From contig NZ_JAPDRH010000001.1 of NCBI RefSeq assembly GCF_040706555.1, positions 310,001 to 374,000 on the forward strand: a stretch of DNA of 64,000 bases, written 5' to 3'. Source of the DNA: Lentisalinibacter salinarum. Its GTDB lineage: Bacteria; Pseudomonadota; Gammaproteobacteria; Steroidobacterales; Woeseiaceae. The notes beneath the pieces were generated by a model. That model searched no databases. It saw only the letters and a program-made list of their open reading frames with translations, and was not told the DNA's origin. Position numbers and translations under genes: made by a program. Below, one piece after another: positions 34,661 to 43,171 of the stretch (position 1 is its first letter; each line of letters begins with the position of its first letter).

Positions 34661-35245
34661 CTATTGGGGCAGCGCGTCCAGCATCTGCTGCGCCGACTCC
34701 CTGATGCTCATGTTGCCGCCCGTCTCGGTCGCCTTCGTCAGCGCGGCGCGCGCCTCCTCCACATTGCCGAGCTGGCTCGAGACGAAGCCCAGCGTGAGCC
34801 AGATGCGCTGGTGCTCGGGATTCGCCTCGGCGCCCTCGCGCAGGTGCCGGAGGGATTCCTCGTGGCGGCCGAGGTAGTGCAGGGTGAGGCCCAGGTTGTT
34901 GCGGGCTTCCGCATTGTCCGGCTCCAGCTCCGTCAGGCGCGCGTACAGTTCCGCCGCGCGTCCGTATTGCTGCTCCCGGAAGAGCATGTCGGCCTGTCGT
35001 CCCATCTCGGCGGGGTTGTCCGTCGGCATCGTCATCGCCGAGCTCAGGGCTATGTCGTTCGCGGAGATGCCGCCCGGCTGCGGTGCGGGGCGCTGACGAA
35101 CGGTGGCCGTGTTCGTCGCGGGGCCCGCGGCGGCCGCTGCCTTCGCATCATCCGCATAGTACGCGCGCGTCGCGCCGAATACGGCCAGGCCGAAAGCGAT
35201 CTGGAAGACCGCCATGCCCGCCCAGAATTTGCCGTTCGTTTCCAT
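34661..35245 (-). CDS. Membrane-anchored TPR protein
   Basis: About 194 residues. One N-terminal hydrophobic helix (FWAGMAVFQIAFGLAVFGAT) is followed by a Pro- and Ala-rich linker and then TPR repeats: GRQADMLFREQQYGRAAELY, AEARNNLGLTLHYLGRHEES, HQRIWLTLGFVSSQLGNVEE. A second ATG two codons upstream (35251) is possible; GGGA is better spaced for 35245. Likely anchors in the inner membrane with TPRs outside. Partner and role unknown. Its stop is 4 bases from the REP palindrome. Confidence 0.7.
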   Translation of the reverse strand: METNGKFWAGMAVFQIAFGLAVFGATRAYYADDAKAAAAAGPATNTATVRQRPAPQPGGISANDIALSSAMTMPTDNPAEMGRQADMLFREQQYGRAAELYARLTELEPDNAEARNNLGLTLHYLGRHEESLRHLREGAEANPEHQRIWLTLGFVSSQLGNVEEARAALTKATETGGNMSIRESAQQMLDALPQ

Positions 35246-35363
35246 GTGCATTCCCGTCGATCGAGCCAGCGGCGAGGATATCCGGACGGCGGCGGCAGGC
35301 AAAGCCCCGGAAAACCACACCGGCCGTGGTAGGGTTGGGTCGGTGTCAGTCAAGGAGAGATCG

Positions 35364-35813
35364 ATGAGGATACCGACCCTGTTGCTGGCGATGCTGCTTC
35401 CCGTCGCCGTGGTGGCGCAGCCGGAACCCTGGATGCGCAGCGAGACTCCCGGTGAGTTGTCCATCGCGGCTGGCGCAGAGTCCGACTGCCCGGTGACCCC
35501 CGAAGACGTGAAGATCCACCTGGAGAGCGTGCTGGAGCAGGCGGGCATCGAAGCGGTGCCCTTCAGCGGCAAGCCGTCGGCGCTGTTCCTGGCGGGAACC
35601 GTCGAATGCGAGAAGCATGGCGACGGGGTGTGGGTATTCCGGGCGGCGGTCGAGTTCGATTCGCCGGATCGGGAACTCAGCGACTGGATCGGCGGCAAGG
35701 CCTATGTCCAGCTCGGCATCGGCGGGCGCCGCGCCATCATCAAGGCGCTGATGGCGGATATGGAAGAAGCCATCGGGGACTACAAGGCCAGTAACCGGGA
35801 TTACGATTTCTGA
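35364..35813 (+). CDS. Small secreted protein of unknown function
   Basis: A 149-residue protein with a clear type I signal peptide (MRIPTLLLAMLLPVAVVAQP, probable cleavage after VVA) and an AAGGAGAG Shine-Dalgarno. The mature part is acidic with two cysteines (SDCPVTPED and TVECEKHGD), perhaps a disulfide, and ends NRDYDF. I do not recognise a family. It is transcribed in the same direction as the flavoprotein that follows 19 bases later, so they may be co-expressed. Confidence 0.7.
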   Translation: MRIPTLLLAMLLPVAVVAQPEPWMRSETPGELSIAAGAESDCPVTPEDVKIHLESVLEQAGIEAVPFSGKPSALFLAGTVECEKHGDGVWVFRAAVEFDSPDRELSDWIGGKAYVQLGIGGRRAIIKALMADMEEAIGDYKASNRDYDF

Positions 35814-35832
35814 GCCGGCCGGAGAGACAAAG

Positions 35833-37068
35833 ATGAACATCGGACGCCGCCGGTTACTGAAACTCCTCGCCGCGCTCGGCGTCTCCACGACGATGACGGC
35901 CGGGAGGTCGGCCGCGGCCGCAGGCGAGCGGGCGAAGTTCGATGTCGTGGTGGTCGGCGCCGGCGTGTTCGGCATCTGGAGCGCCTGGCGATTGCACCGG
36001 GCCGGCCGGCGCGTCGCCGTCATCGATGCCGTCGCACCGGCTCATACCCGGGCATCCTCGGGCGGCGAGAGCCGGGTCATACGGGCCGGCTATGGAGACC
36101 AGGAGATCTACTCGGAATGGGCCTGGCGCTCGCTCGCCGACTGGCAGGCGCTGTCGGCGCGTAGCGGGCTGCCCGTCTTCCATCCCATGGGCGTGCTGTG
36201 GCTGCACGAGGAGCGCGACGCGCTGGTGCGTGCGAGCGCCGACGTCCTGTCGCGCCTCGGCATCCCCCACGAATTCATCTCGGCCGGAGATCTTCGCAGC
36301 CGCTATCCGGTGCTCAGGGCGGACGACGGCGAAGCCGGTTTCCTCGAACCCCGGGCCGGCGCGCTGATGGCCCGGCGGGCCGTGCAATTCATGGCCGCGG
36401 AGCTCAAAGCCGATGGAGTACCGTTCTTCGGCGCCCGTGTGAACCCGGTACGCGCGGATCAGGCGATCGGCGGCTCACTGCCCGCCGTGACGACCCGAGC
36501 CGGCGAGACCATTGCCGCGGAACAGTTCGTCTTCGCGTGCGGACCGTGGCTCGACCAGGCGTGCCCGGAGGCGATGGCCGGGCGGCTGTTCGTCACCCGG
36601 CAGGAGGTGTTCTATTTCGGCGTCGTGGCCGGCGCTACCGGGGCACTGCCCGTGTGGGCGGACCTGCCGTTCTATGGCTTTCCCGACCTCGAGGGCCGCG
36701 GCTTCAAGGTGGCCGACGACACGCACGGGGCGCCCATGGATCCCGATAGCGGCGACCGGCGTGCCAGCGAGGAGGGCGAGCGCAGGGCGCGGGCATTTCT
36801 GGCCCGGCGCTTCCCGGCCCTCGCAGACGCCCCGCTCACGGAGAGCCGGGTATGCCAGTACGAGAACAGCTCCGACGGCCACCTGGTGATCGACCGGCAC
36901 CCGGGTCTCGATAACGTCTGGTTAGTCGGCGGCGGCTCCGGTCACGGTTTCAAGCACGGCCCCGCGGTGGGTGCGCACGTGGCGGCGCTGGTGGGGGGCA
37001 AGGCGAGTCCGCGCGCGCCGTTTCTGCTGGGCGCGAAGGGCAGTCGCCAGCAGCGCGCGGTGCAGTGA
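35833..37068 (+). CDS. Tat-exported FAD oxidoreductase, monomeric sarcosine oxidase-like
   Basis: A 411-residue DAO-family flavoprotein. The N-terminus has a twin-arginine signal (GRRRLLKLLAALG). The dinucleotide fold is VVVVGAGVFGIWSAWRLHRA. The C-terminal sequence VCQYENSSDGHLVIDRHPG followed by VWLVGGGSGHGFKHGPAVG corresponds to the covalent-flavin Cys region and the GHGFK region of monomeric sarcosine or N-methyltryptophan oxidases. Those family members are cytoplasmic, so a Tat-exported version is less usual. Oxidation of a secondary or N-methyl amine in the periplasm is inferred. Follows the small secreted protein gene. Confidence 0.8.
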   Translation: MNIGRRRLLKLLAALGVSTTMTAGRSAAAAGERAKFDVVVVGAGVFGIWSAWRLHRAGRRVAVIDAVAPAHTRASSGGESRVIRAGYGDQEIYSEWAWRSLADWQALSARSGLPVFHPMGVLWLHEERDALVRASADVLSRLGIPHEFISAGDLRSRYPVLRADDGEAGFLEPRAGALMARRAVQFMAAELKADGVPFFGARVNPVRADQAIGGSLPAVTTRAGETIAAEQFVFACGPWLDQACPEAMAGRLFVTRQEVFYFGVVAGATGALPVWADLPFYGFPDLEGRGFKVADDTHGAPMDPDSGDRRASEEGERRARAFLARRFPALADAPLTESRVCQYENSSDGHLVIDRHPGLDNVWLVGGGSGHGFKHGPAVGAHVAALVGGKASPRAPFLLGAKGSRQQRAVQ

Positions 37069-37130
37069 GTACACTTTTCCGGTGTCTCCGACGCGGCGGG
37101 AACCGGCAGGCAGGACGCCTAGGACGAGGC

Positions 37131-37988
37131 TTACGGCGTCGCCGGGAACGGCGGTTCTGCATCCCAGGGATGACCGACGTGGAGGCATTCCTCCACCAGC
37201 CAGCGGAATTCGCGGAAGCTGTCCACGATCGCGTCGGGCTGATGGGGGTGTGCCTCGGTACCCGGGAAAATCTTGTTGATCCACTCGTGCTCCCAGCCCG
37301 TGCCGTTGAAGAACACCGACGTGATGCCCGCGCGCTTGGCGGCGACGACGTCGGTGGTGCTGTCGCCCAGGTACCAGCAGTGCGGGCCGGGCACCGCGTC
37401 CAGTTCGTCCAGCGCCTTCAGCACGGGCTCCGGGTTCGGCTTGCGCCGGTAGGTGTCGCCGCCGCAGATGGTGACGTCGAACAGCTCAAGCCAGGCGCCG
37501 CCGTCCACCAGTGCGAACTCGTGTTCGAAGAACTCCCGGTCCCGATTGGTGAGGATGCCGAGGTGCACGTCCAGTTCGTACATCTCTGTGAGTAGCTCGA
37601 GTTCGCCGCCCTCGAAAGGATGCACCTCGCCGTAGTGGTGGCGGTAGGCCTCGTTGAAGGCTTCATGGGCCGTGTGCTTCGCGTCCTCGTCGGCGCCGAA
37701 CAGCACCTCGAAGATGTCCGTGCGCGAAATCCGCCGCTCCGCCTTGATCTTCGGATGCAGCCGGCGGTGTTCCCGCACGTAATCGACCAGGCGTGCGTCC
37801 TCCGGCGTCTTGCAGAGATCGGGTGGGATCAGGTTCTCCATGAGGCCCAGCTCGGGCAGTCGGGGCAGCACGTCGTCCACGGCGTGGTACATCGCGTCCA
37901 GTGTGTCGACCAGCGTGGCGTGCCAGTCGAACAGAACCACGCGGGGCGCGGGCAGGGCGCGGGCCGCTTCGTCGAGTTCGCGCAACAT
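37131..37988 (-). CDS. HAD-superfamily hydrolase with atypical DxH motif I
   Basis: 285 residues with a HAD Rossmann fold and a large helical cap. Motif I reads FDWHATLVDT: Asp21 is the nucleophile but the general acid Asp at +2 is replaced by His23. Motif II is LGILTNRD, motif III is the Lys in RRKPNPEP, and motif IV is YLGDSTTDVVAAKRAG. The cap region KAERRISRTDIFEVLFGADE is unfamiliar. The gene is the last in the deoD-deoC operon, 21 bases after the cytochrome gene. A phosphatase acting on a sugar phosphate would suit, but the motif I change leaves the reaction open. Confidence 0.75.
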   Translation of the reverse strand: MLRELDEAARALPAPRVVLFDWHATLVDTLDAMYHAVDDVLPRLPELGLMENLIPPDLCKTPEDARLVDYVREHRRLHPKIKAERRISRTDIFEVLFGADEDAKHTAHEAFNEAYRHHYGEVHPFEGGELELLTEMYELDVHLGILTNRDREFFEHEFALVDGGAWLELFDVTICGGDTYRRKPNPEPVLKALDELDAVPGPHCWYLGDSTTDVVAAKRAGITSVFFNGTGWEHEWINKIFPGTEAHPHQPDAIVDSFREFRWLVEECLHVGHPWDAEPPFPATP

Positions 37989-38009
37989 GGGGACCGTCTC
38001 CGCTTGCCG

Positions 38010-38630
38010 TCAGTCGAGGGTCGCGATGTAAGCGACGACGTCACGGACGGTCCGCTCGTCGCCCAGATCGCCGACGCGGTCCGCCATCTGACGGCCCAGG
38101 GCATCGTCCGGATGATAGCCGCGGCGGCCGGCGCGGAAGTTCTCGAGCTGGCGGACGAGATACCAGTCGCTCTGCCCAGCCAGGGCGGGGGCGCCGAGTT
38201 CCTCGTCGCCGCGGGCTCCCGGGCCGTGGCAGGCAGCACAGGGGGCGTAAAGCGAGCGGCCGCGGACGGGATCGCCCCGCACCCTGGGCTCCGGCCGAGG
38301 CGCATCGAGCCCGGCGAACCAGGCGGCCGCCGCCGCGACGTCCGCCGGGGTCAGAGACCGAACCATGGCGTGCATCTCCCAGCCGACGGGATCGTCGTCG
38401 TGGGTGCCGCGCCAGCCGTCGCGGAAGGCGTGCAGCTGCCTGCTGACGTACCAGGCTTCCATACCGGCGATGCGCGGCGCGCTGACCCGGGGGTTGCCGC
38501 GGCCTTCGACGCCGTGACAGGTGATGCAGAAGGCGAGACGCGCCGGCGGCGTCTGCGGAGCTGTCGGCTCCTGCGCACGGGACACCGGCACCAGGCAGGC
38601 GGCGAGCAGCAGCAGCGCGAGTCGGCTCAA
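38010..38630 (-). CDS. Diheme cytochrome c (c4/c553-like)
   Basis: A 206-residue exported protein with two c-type heme motifs, CITCH (Cys35-His39) and CAACH near residue 132. The two homologous halves each carry QLHAFRDGWRG / QLENFRAGRRG patterns and distal Met residues (MHAMVRSL; RQMADRV). The signal peptide either ends after SRA or, less likely, forms a very short lipobox LAAC. It would carry electrons in the periplasm. It follows the Tat-exported amine oxidase and the exported RidA genes, so it may be the electron acceptor in an amine dehydrogenase-like chain. Confidence 0.85.
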   Translation of the reverse strand: MSRLALLLLAACLVPVSRAQEPTAPQTPPARLAFCITCHGVEGRGNPRVSAPRIAGMEAWYVSRQLHAFRDGWRGTHDDDPVGWEMHAMVRSLTPADVAAAAAWFAGLDAPRPEPRVRGDPVRGRSLYAPCAACHGPGARGDEELGAPALAGQSDWYLVRQLENFRAGRRGYHPDDALGRQMADRVGDLGDERTVRDVVAYIATLD

Positions 38631-38643
38631 CGGGGCACTCTCG

Positions 38644-39156
38644 CTAAGGCCGCACGAAGACGGCTTCCACCTCGACGAGCATGCCCGGGGCCACGAGCCC
38701 GGCCACCTCGACGGCGGATCGGGCAGGCAGGTTCATCTGCTCCGCCTCGGCGCCGAAGTAGCGGGTGTAGGCGCGCATGAAGCCCTGGAAGTCCATGCCG
38801 TCCTGTCCCGGCGGTGCGACCAGGAAGACTGTCATTTTAACGATGTCGCCGAAGCCGAGGCCGAGATCGTCGAGGGACTCCTCCATGCGGGTGAACACGC
38901 TCAGCGCCTGGGCTTCGGTGTCGCCCCAGTACTCCGGACTGTTCCGTTCGGCGTCCGGATTGGCGGGCCGCGGCACCATGCCGCTGTGCCAGACCAGCGT
39001 GGCGTCCGCGGATACTTCCACGGCGCGGGCGATGGGGAAGGTGGAGTCGTTCGGCAGCGGGTGCTGGGTGCGATCGCCGGCCTGAGCCAGGCCCGTGGCC
39101 AGCAGCATGACGGTGGCGACGACCGCAGTTGTGACGATTCTCGTGACTGGTCTCAT
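38644..39156 (-). CDS. Exported RidA-family (enamine/imine deaminase-like) protein
   Basis: 170 residues: a signal peptide (TTAVVATVMLLATGLAQA) followed by a RidA/YjgF domain, with VWHSGMVPRP, MTVFLVAPPGQDGMDF, LPARSAVEVAGLVAPG and VEVEAVFV. The Arg in PARSAVEV matches the catalytic Arg of active RidA proteins. Classical RidA is cytosolic and hydrolyses reactive enamines and imines from PLP enzymes. Here the signal peptide and the neighbouring exported flavin amine oxidase, whose product is an imine, imply the same chemistry in the periplasm. Confidence 0.85.
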   Translation of the reverse strand: MRPVTRIVTTAVVATVMLLATGLAQAGDRTQHPLPNDSTFPIARAVEVSADATLVWHSGMVPRPANPDAERNSPEYWGDTEAQALSVFTRMEESLDDLGLGFGDIVKMTVFLVAPPGQDGMDFQGFMRAYTRYFGAEAEQMNLPARSAVEVAGLVAPGMLVEVEAVFVRP

Positions 39157-39188
39157 GGGGGAATCTCCTGTGAAGAAGCGGCCGGCCG

Positions 39189-40766
39189 TCACGCCGGTGC
39201 CGCGGTCTGCAATTCTGCCTGAACCCGCGCATCGATATCGGCGATCGCGAAATGCGCGGAGCGGATGGCGCCCTCCTGCCATCCCGGGTGGTAGCTGATC
39301 TGGTCGCCGATCATGTAGTGGCGCTCCACCGGCGACTGCAGGCGGCGGAAGTGACGGCCGTCGTCGTCGTCCTCGAAGACGCCGGCGCAGCCCATCATGT
39401 GATTCATCCGGTTCCAGGGCACGCTGACGCCGTTCTCGATGTAGCGGGCATAGTCCGGGTGGATCTTCGAGCCTTGGCGGACGGCCTCGGCGATCCGCTC
39501 CTCGCTGGTCAGGCGGGCCAGACGCTCCGCCGCGCCGGGCATGAAGGTGTAGGCACCCAGCAATATGCCTTTGCGGCCGTGAATGCCGTGGGGCGGATAC
39601 CAGATCTGGGTGATGTCCTGGTGGGTCCAGGAGATACCGCCGTAGATGCGGTCGCGCTCCCAGAACCGCTCGCTCGCCTGCAGACCGATCTTCATCAGCT
39701 CGCCACGGTTGATGTGCGAGAGCGAATCCACGTACTCGCGCGGGAAGTTGTGCCTGAGACCGGTCAGGAGATGGGCCGGGATGCTGTTCAGGCAGTAATC
39801 GGCCTGCAGCGTCAGCGGCTCGCCCTTCCTGGTATAGCCGATGTCGACGCCGTCGTGGCGCAGCCCGACAGTGTGGACGACGGAGTCGAGCTGCACGAGG
39901 TGGCCCACCTCGCCGAGGAACGCCTTGACGACGTGGTCCATGCCGCCGGTGGCGGTGAGCATGGTGGAGGCCTGGTCGCCCTGCTCGGGGAAGTGCATGA
40001 AGTCCTCCCAGAAGCGTCCGTTCAGTATCTCGGAGAGGTCGAACGGCTCGTTCAGTTCGGTCTCCGCGATCCAGCCGCCGCTGCGGCGGCCCGCCCGCTC
40101 CGAGCCGACGTAGAGATGGCTCTCGTCGAGGTCGCCGTACATCCTGGCGAAGGCGAGCAGGCGCTCCGTGTCGTGCGCGTCGAACGGCTGCTCGAGTGTA
40201 TCCGCCGAGAGCGACTTGGCCAGCAGTTCGGACATGAAGCCGCGCGCGTCGGCAACGTACTGGCGCTGGCGCACGGGCCGGCCGCCGAACATGTTGTCGT
40301 CCTGGAAGTAGGCGTTGCGGTTGTCGTTGATCCAGACTTCGAGCTGGACGCCCAGTTCGCGGCAGTAGCCCATCAGCGCGGTGTGATCCGGCGGGATGCG
40401 TGCGGGACCGGCATTTAGATAGAGCCCGGGCTCGTCGTCGAATTCGCACACCTGGCGGTTGCCGAGTTCGTCGATTATGTCACCGGAACGGAGCGTGAGA
40501 TTTCGCCCGCCGGGGCGGAAGGAGGCTTCGAGTACGGTCACGTCGTAACCGGCACGGTCCAGTTCCAGTGCCGCGGTGAGACCGCCGATGCCGGCGCCGA
40601 GGATGACGACGCGCCGGCGTGCGCCGCCGAGCGGCCTCAGCCTCGCGAGTGGCGTCTGCGCGGGGGCAGCCATGAGCTCCATCGCCGAGGCAACGCGATA
40701 CATCGCCGCGGAGCCGCCGGCCGCACCGACCATCTCCAGGAATCTGCGGCGTGTGAACTGGGCCAT
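39189..40766 (-). CDS. Tat-exported flavin amine oxidase (L-amino-acid/monoamine oxidase-like)
   Basis: A 525-residue flavoprotein with a Tat signal (TRRRFLEMVGAAGGSAA) and the FAD-binding fold VVILGAGIGGLTAALELDRA followed by VLEASFRPGGRNLTL, the GG motif of amine oxidases. Near the C-terminus are MIGDQISYHPGWQEGAIRSA and HFAIADIDARV, corresponding to the flavin-binding end of the family. It would oxidise an amine or amino acid in the periplasm to an imine. Next genes on the transcript are an exported RidA and an exported diheme cytochrome, forming a plausible pathway. Substrate unknown. Confidence 0.88.
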   Translation of the reverse strand: MAQFTRRRFLEMVGAAGGSAAMYRVASAMELMAAPAQTPLARLRPLGGARRRVVILGAGIGGLTAALELDRAGYDVTVLEASFRPGGRNLTLRSGDIIDELGNRQVCEFDDEPGLYLNAGPARIPPDHTALMGYCRELGVQLEVWINDNRNAYFQDDNMFGGRPVRQRQYVADARGFMSELLAKSLSADTLEQPFDAHDTERLLAFARMYGDLDESHLYVGSERAGRRSGGWIAETELNEPFDLSEILNGRFWEDFMHFPEQGDQASTMLTATGGMDHVVKAFLGEVGHLVQLDSVVHTVGLRHDGVDIGYTRKGEPLTLQADYCLNSIPAHLLTGLRHNFPREYVDSLSHINRGELMKIGLQASERFWERDRIYGGISWTHQDITQIWYPPHGIHGRKGILLGAYTFMPGAAERLARLTSEERIAEAVRQGSKIHPDYARYIENGVSVPWNRMNHMMGCAGVFEDDDDGRHFRRLQSPVERHYMIGDQISYHPGWQEGAIRSAHFAIADIDARVQAELQTAAPA

Positions 40767-40781
40767 CAGGGGGTTTCTGTC

Positions 40782-41696
40782 TCAGCCCCCGATCGGGTGC
40801 CAGGTGGTCTTCACTTCCTGGGTGTCGCGGATGTGATAGGGGCTCTGCGCCGCCGGGCGGCGCCAGTCGGTGCCCGTGCGGTCGATCACGCGCTTGAGAT
40901 TGTCCGCTGCGGCAACCTGGATGTCCTTCGCCGCCTCGCCATCGGCCTCGCAGAAGACCACGGCGTTCACGTCCATGTGGGAGGCGAACTGGCCGGTGAG
41001 TTCGCCGCGGAAGCCGGTCAGCAGGTTTACCACCCCGCCGGGAACGTCGGAGGAATGCAGCACCTCGGCGAAGCTGACGGCGGTCAGTGGGAGGCCGGCG
41101 GAGGCCAGCACCACGCAGGTGTTGCCGCCCACGATGGCCGGCGCCACGTTCGATATCAGCCCGAGCAGACCGCTCTCTTCCGGCGCGATGATCGCGACCA
41201 CGCCGGTGGGCTCCAGGGCCGAGAAGTTGAAGTGGGATGACGCCACCGGGTTCACCGCGCTGAAGATCTGCTGATATTTGTCGGACCAGCCGGCGTAATA
41301 GATCAGCCGGTCGACCGCTGCGTCCACCTCGCTCTCCGCCCGACGTCGGTTCACGCCCTGCAGTGCCAGCTCGGCGACGAACTGTTCCCGGCGGCCCTCC
41401 AGCATCTCGCCGATGCGATAAAGCACCTGCCCGCGGTTGTAGGCGCTCGCGCCGGACCAGCCGGCGACGGCGCCGCGGGCGGCCACCACGGCCTCGCGGA
41501 AGTCCTTGCGGCTCGAGCGGCAGACGTTGGCGATCACCGTGTCGCCGTCGGGCTGCAGCGGGTAGTAGCGTCCGGATTCGGTGCGCGGGAACTTGCCGCC
41601 GACGTAGATCTTGTAGGTCTTGGCGACCGGCAGCCAGCCGCCGCCCTGCTTGCCCGTGGCTCTGGCCCTGCGCTGGCGCTTCGTGGTGTCGTTCAT
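40782..41696 (-). CDS. Truncated aldehyde dehydrogenase homolog (NAD-domain only, no catalytic Cys)
   Basis: 304 residues aligning with the first ~270 of an ALDH: KIYVGGKFPRTESGRYYPL, RAVAGWSG-like helix, YYAGWSDKYQQIF, PTGVVAIIAPEESGLLGLIS, GNTCVVLASAGLPLTAVSFA and DVPGGVVNLLTGFRGELT. It ends before the catalytic half, so there is no nucleophilic Cys, and the Glu-containing LELGG motif is missing. The first ~20 residues are basic (TKRQRRARATGKQGGG). It begins 3 bases after the full ALDH stop. Order and combined length (489 + 304) match the two halves of ALDH16, whose second domain is also a non-catalytic truncation. Confidence 0.8.
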   Translation of the reverse strand: MNDTTKRQRRARATGKQGGGWLPVAKTYKIYVGGKFPRTESGRYYPLQPDGDTVIANVCRSSRKDFREAVVAARGAVAGWSGASAYNRGQVLYRIGEMLEGRREQFVAELALQGVNRRRAESEVDAAVDRLIYYAGWSDKYQQIFSAVNPVASSHFNFSALEPTGVVAIIAPEESGLLGLISNVAPAIVGGNTCVVLASAGLPLTAVSFAEVLHSSDVPGGVVNLLTGFRGELTGQFASHMDVNAVVFCEADGEAAKDIQVAAADNLKRVIDRTGTDWRRPAAQSPYHIRDTQEVKTTWHPIGG

Positions 41697-41699
41697 GGT

Positions 41700-43169
41700 T
41701 CAGTCCAGTGCCAGGTAGGCGTCCAGCCCGTGCAGCCCGCCCTCGCGGCCGACGCCGCTCTCCTTGTAGCCGCCGAAGGGCGAGGTGGGATCGAACTTGT
41801 TGAAGGTGTTGGCCCAGATGACGCCGGCGCGCACGCCGCCGGTCATGCGGAATATCTTGGCGCCCTTGTCAGTCCAGACGCCGCCGGACAGCCCGTAGGG
41901 CGTATTGTTGGCCTTCTCCAGGCCTTCCTGCATGCGCCGGAAGGTCTGCACGGCGAGCACGGGGCCGAATATCTCCTCCTGCACCACCCGGTTCGACTGG
42001 GACACGCCGGTGAGCAGCGTCGGCCGACACCAGTAGCCCTTGCGGGGCAGGCTGCAGGATGACTGATGGATCTCGGCGCCCTCCGCCTTGCCCACCTTCA
42101 GGTAGTTCCGGATGGTCTCGAGCTGCGCCGCGGAGTTGATGGCGCCCACGTCGGTATTCTTGTCCAGCGGATCGCCGACGATCAGCGTCTCCATGCGCTC
42201 CTTCAGCTTGTCGATCACCTCGTCGGCGACGGACTCCTGCACCAGCAGGCGGGAGCCCGCGCAGCAGACGTGGCCCTGGTTGAAGAAGATGCCATTGACG
42301 ATGCCTTCCACTGCCTGGTCGATGGCCGCGTCCTCGAAGATGACGTTGGCCGCCTTGCCGCCGAGCTCCAGCGTGTACTTCTTCTTCGTGCCCGCCAGCG
42401 AGCGCATGATGGTGCGGCCCACTTCGGTGGAGCCCGTGAAGGCGATCTTGTCGACGTCCGGGTGTTCGACGATGGCGGCACCCGTCTTACCCGCGCCGGT
42501 GACGATGTTCACGACGCCGGGCGGCAGGCCCGCGTCGCGCACCACCTCGGCGAACTTCAGGGCCGTGAGCGGCGTGGTCTCGGCCGGCTTCAGCACGACC
42601 GTGTTGCCGCAGGCGAGCGCCGGGGCGATCTTCCAGGCCAGCATCAGCAGCGGGAAATTCCACGGGATGATCTGGCCGGCCACGCCGAGCGGGCGCGCCT
42701 TGCGGCCGGGGAAGGCGTACTCCAGCTTGTCCGCCCAGCCGGCGTAGTAGAAGAAATGGGCGGCGGCCAGCGGGATGTCGATGTCCCGGGACTCGCGGAT
42801 GGGCTTGCCGCCGTCCAGCGACTCGATTACCGCGAACTCGCGGGCCCGCTCCTGCAGGATGCGGGCGATGCGGTAGATGTATTTGCCGCGCTCGGCCGGG
42901 GCGAGCTTCGACCATGGGCCCTCGTAAGCGCGGCGGGCGGCGGCCACCGCCCGGTCCACGTCGGCCTCGCCCGCGTCCGCCACGCGGGACAGCACTTGCT
43001 CGCTGGCCGGGTTGATCGAGTCGAAGTAACGCCGCTTTGCCGGCGAGACGAATTCGCCGTCGATGAACAGGCCGTAGCGCTCGTCGATGGTGACGTGGTC
43101 CGTGCTCTCCGGGGCCGGGTCGTACTGCCAGCCGGTGTCGAAGGCGAGGGGGCTCGTTTCTCTGTTCAC
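41700..43169 (-). CDS. Aldehyde dehydrogenase (full length)
   Basis: A 489-residue NAD(P)-dependent ALDH. Motifs: PWNFPLLMLAWKIAPALACG, FTGSTEVGRTIM, LELGGKAANVIFED with catalytic Glu268, and FNQGHVCCAGSRLLVQ with the nucleophile at Cys302; FGPVLAVQTF and the C-terminal PFGGYKESGVGRE are intact. GTG start at 43169, 2 bases after the deoC stop. DeoC releases acetaldehyde from deoxyribose 5-phosphate, so acetaldehyde is a natural candidate substrate. It pairs with the truncated ALDH that follows. Confidence 0.93.
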   Translation of the reverse strand: MNRETSPLAFDTGWQYDPAPESTDHVTIDERYGLFIDGEFVSPAKRRYFDSINPASEQVLSRVADAGEADVDRAVAAARRAYEGPWSKLAPAERGKYIYRIARILQERAREFAVIESLDGGKPIRESRDIDIPLAAAHFFYYAGWADKLEYAFPGRKARPLGVAGQIIPWNFPLLMLAWKIAPALACGNTVVLKPAETTPLTALKFAEVVRDAGLPPGVVNIVTGAGKTGAAIVEHPDVDKIAFTGSTEVGRTIMRSLAGTKKKYTLELGGKAANVIFEDAAIDQAVEGIVNGIFFNQGHVCCAGSRLLVQESVADEVIDKLKERMETLIVGDPLDKNTDVGAINSAAQLETIRNYLKVGKAEGAEIHQSSCSLPRKGYWCRPTLLTGVSQSNRVVQEEIFGPVLAVQTFRRMQEGLEKANNTPYGLSGGVWTDKGAKIFRMTGGVRAGVIWANTFNKFDPTSPFGGYKESGVGREGGLHGLDAYLALD

Positions 43170-43171
43170 GG

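Noticed and set aside
40782..41696. Pseudogene by truncation of an ALDH
   Set aside because: The frame is intact, starts 3 bases after its neighbour with a clean stop, and matches the length of the ALDH16 second domain, so it is more likely a functional partner.
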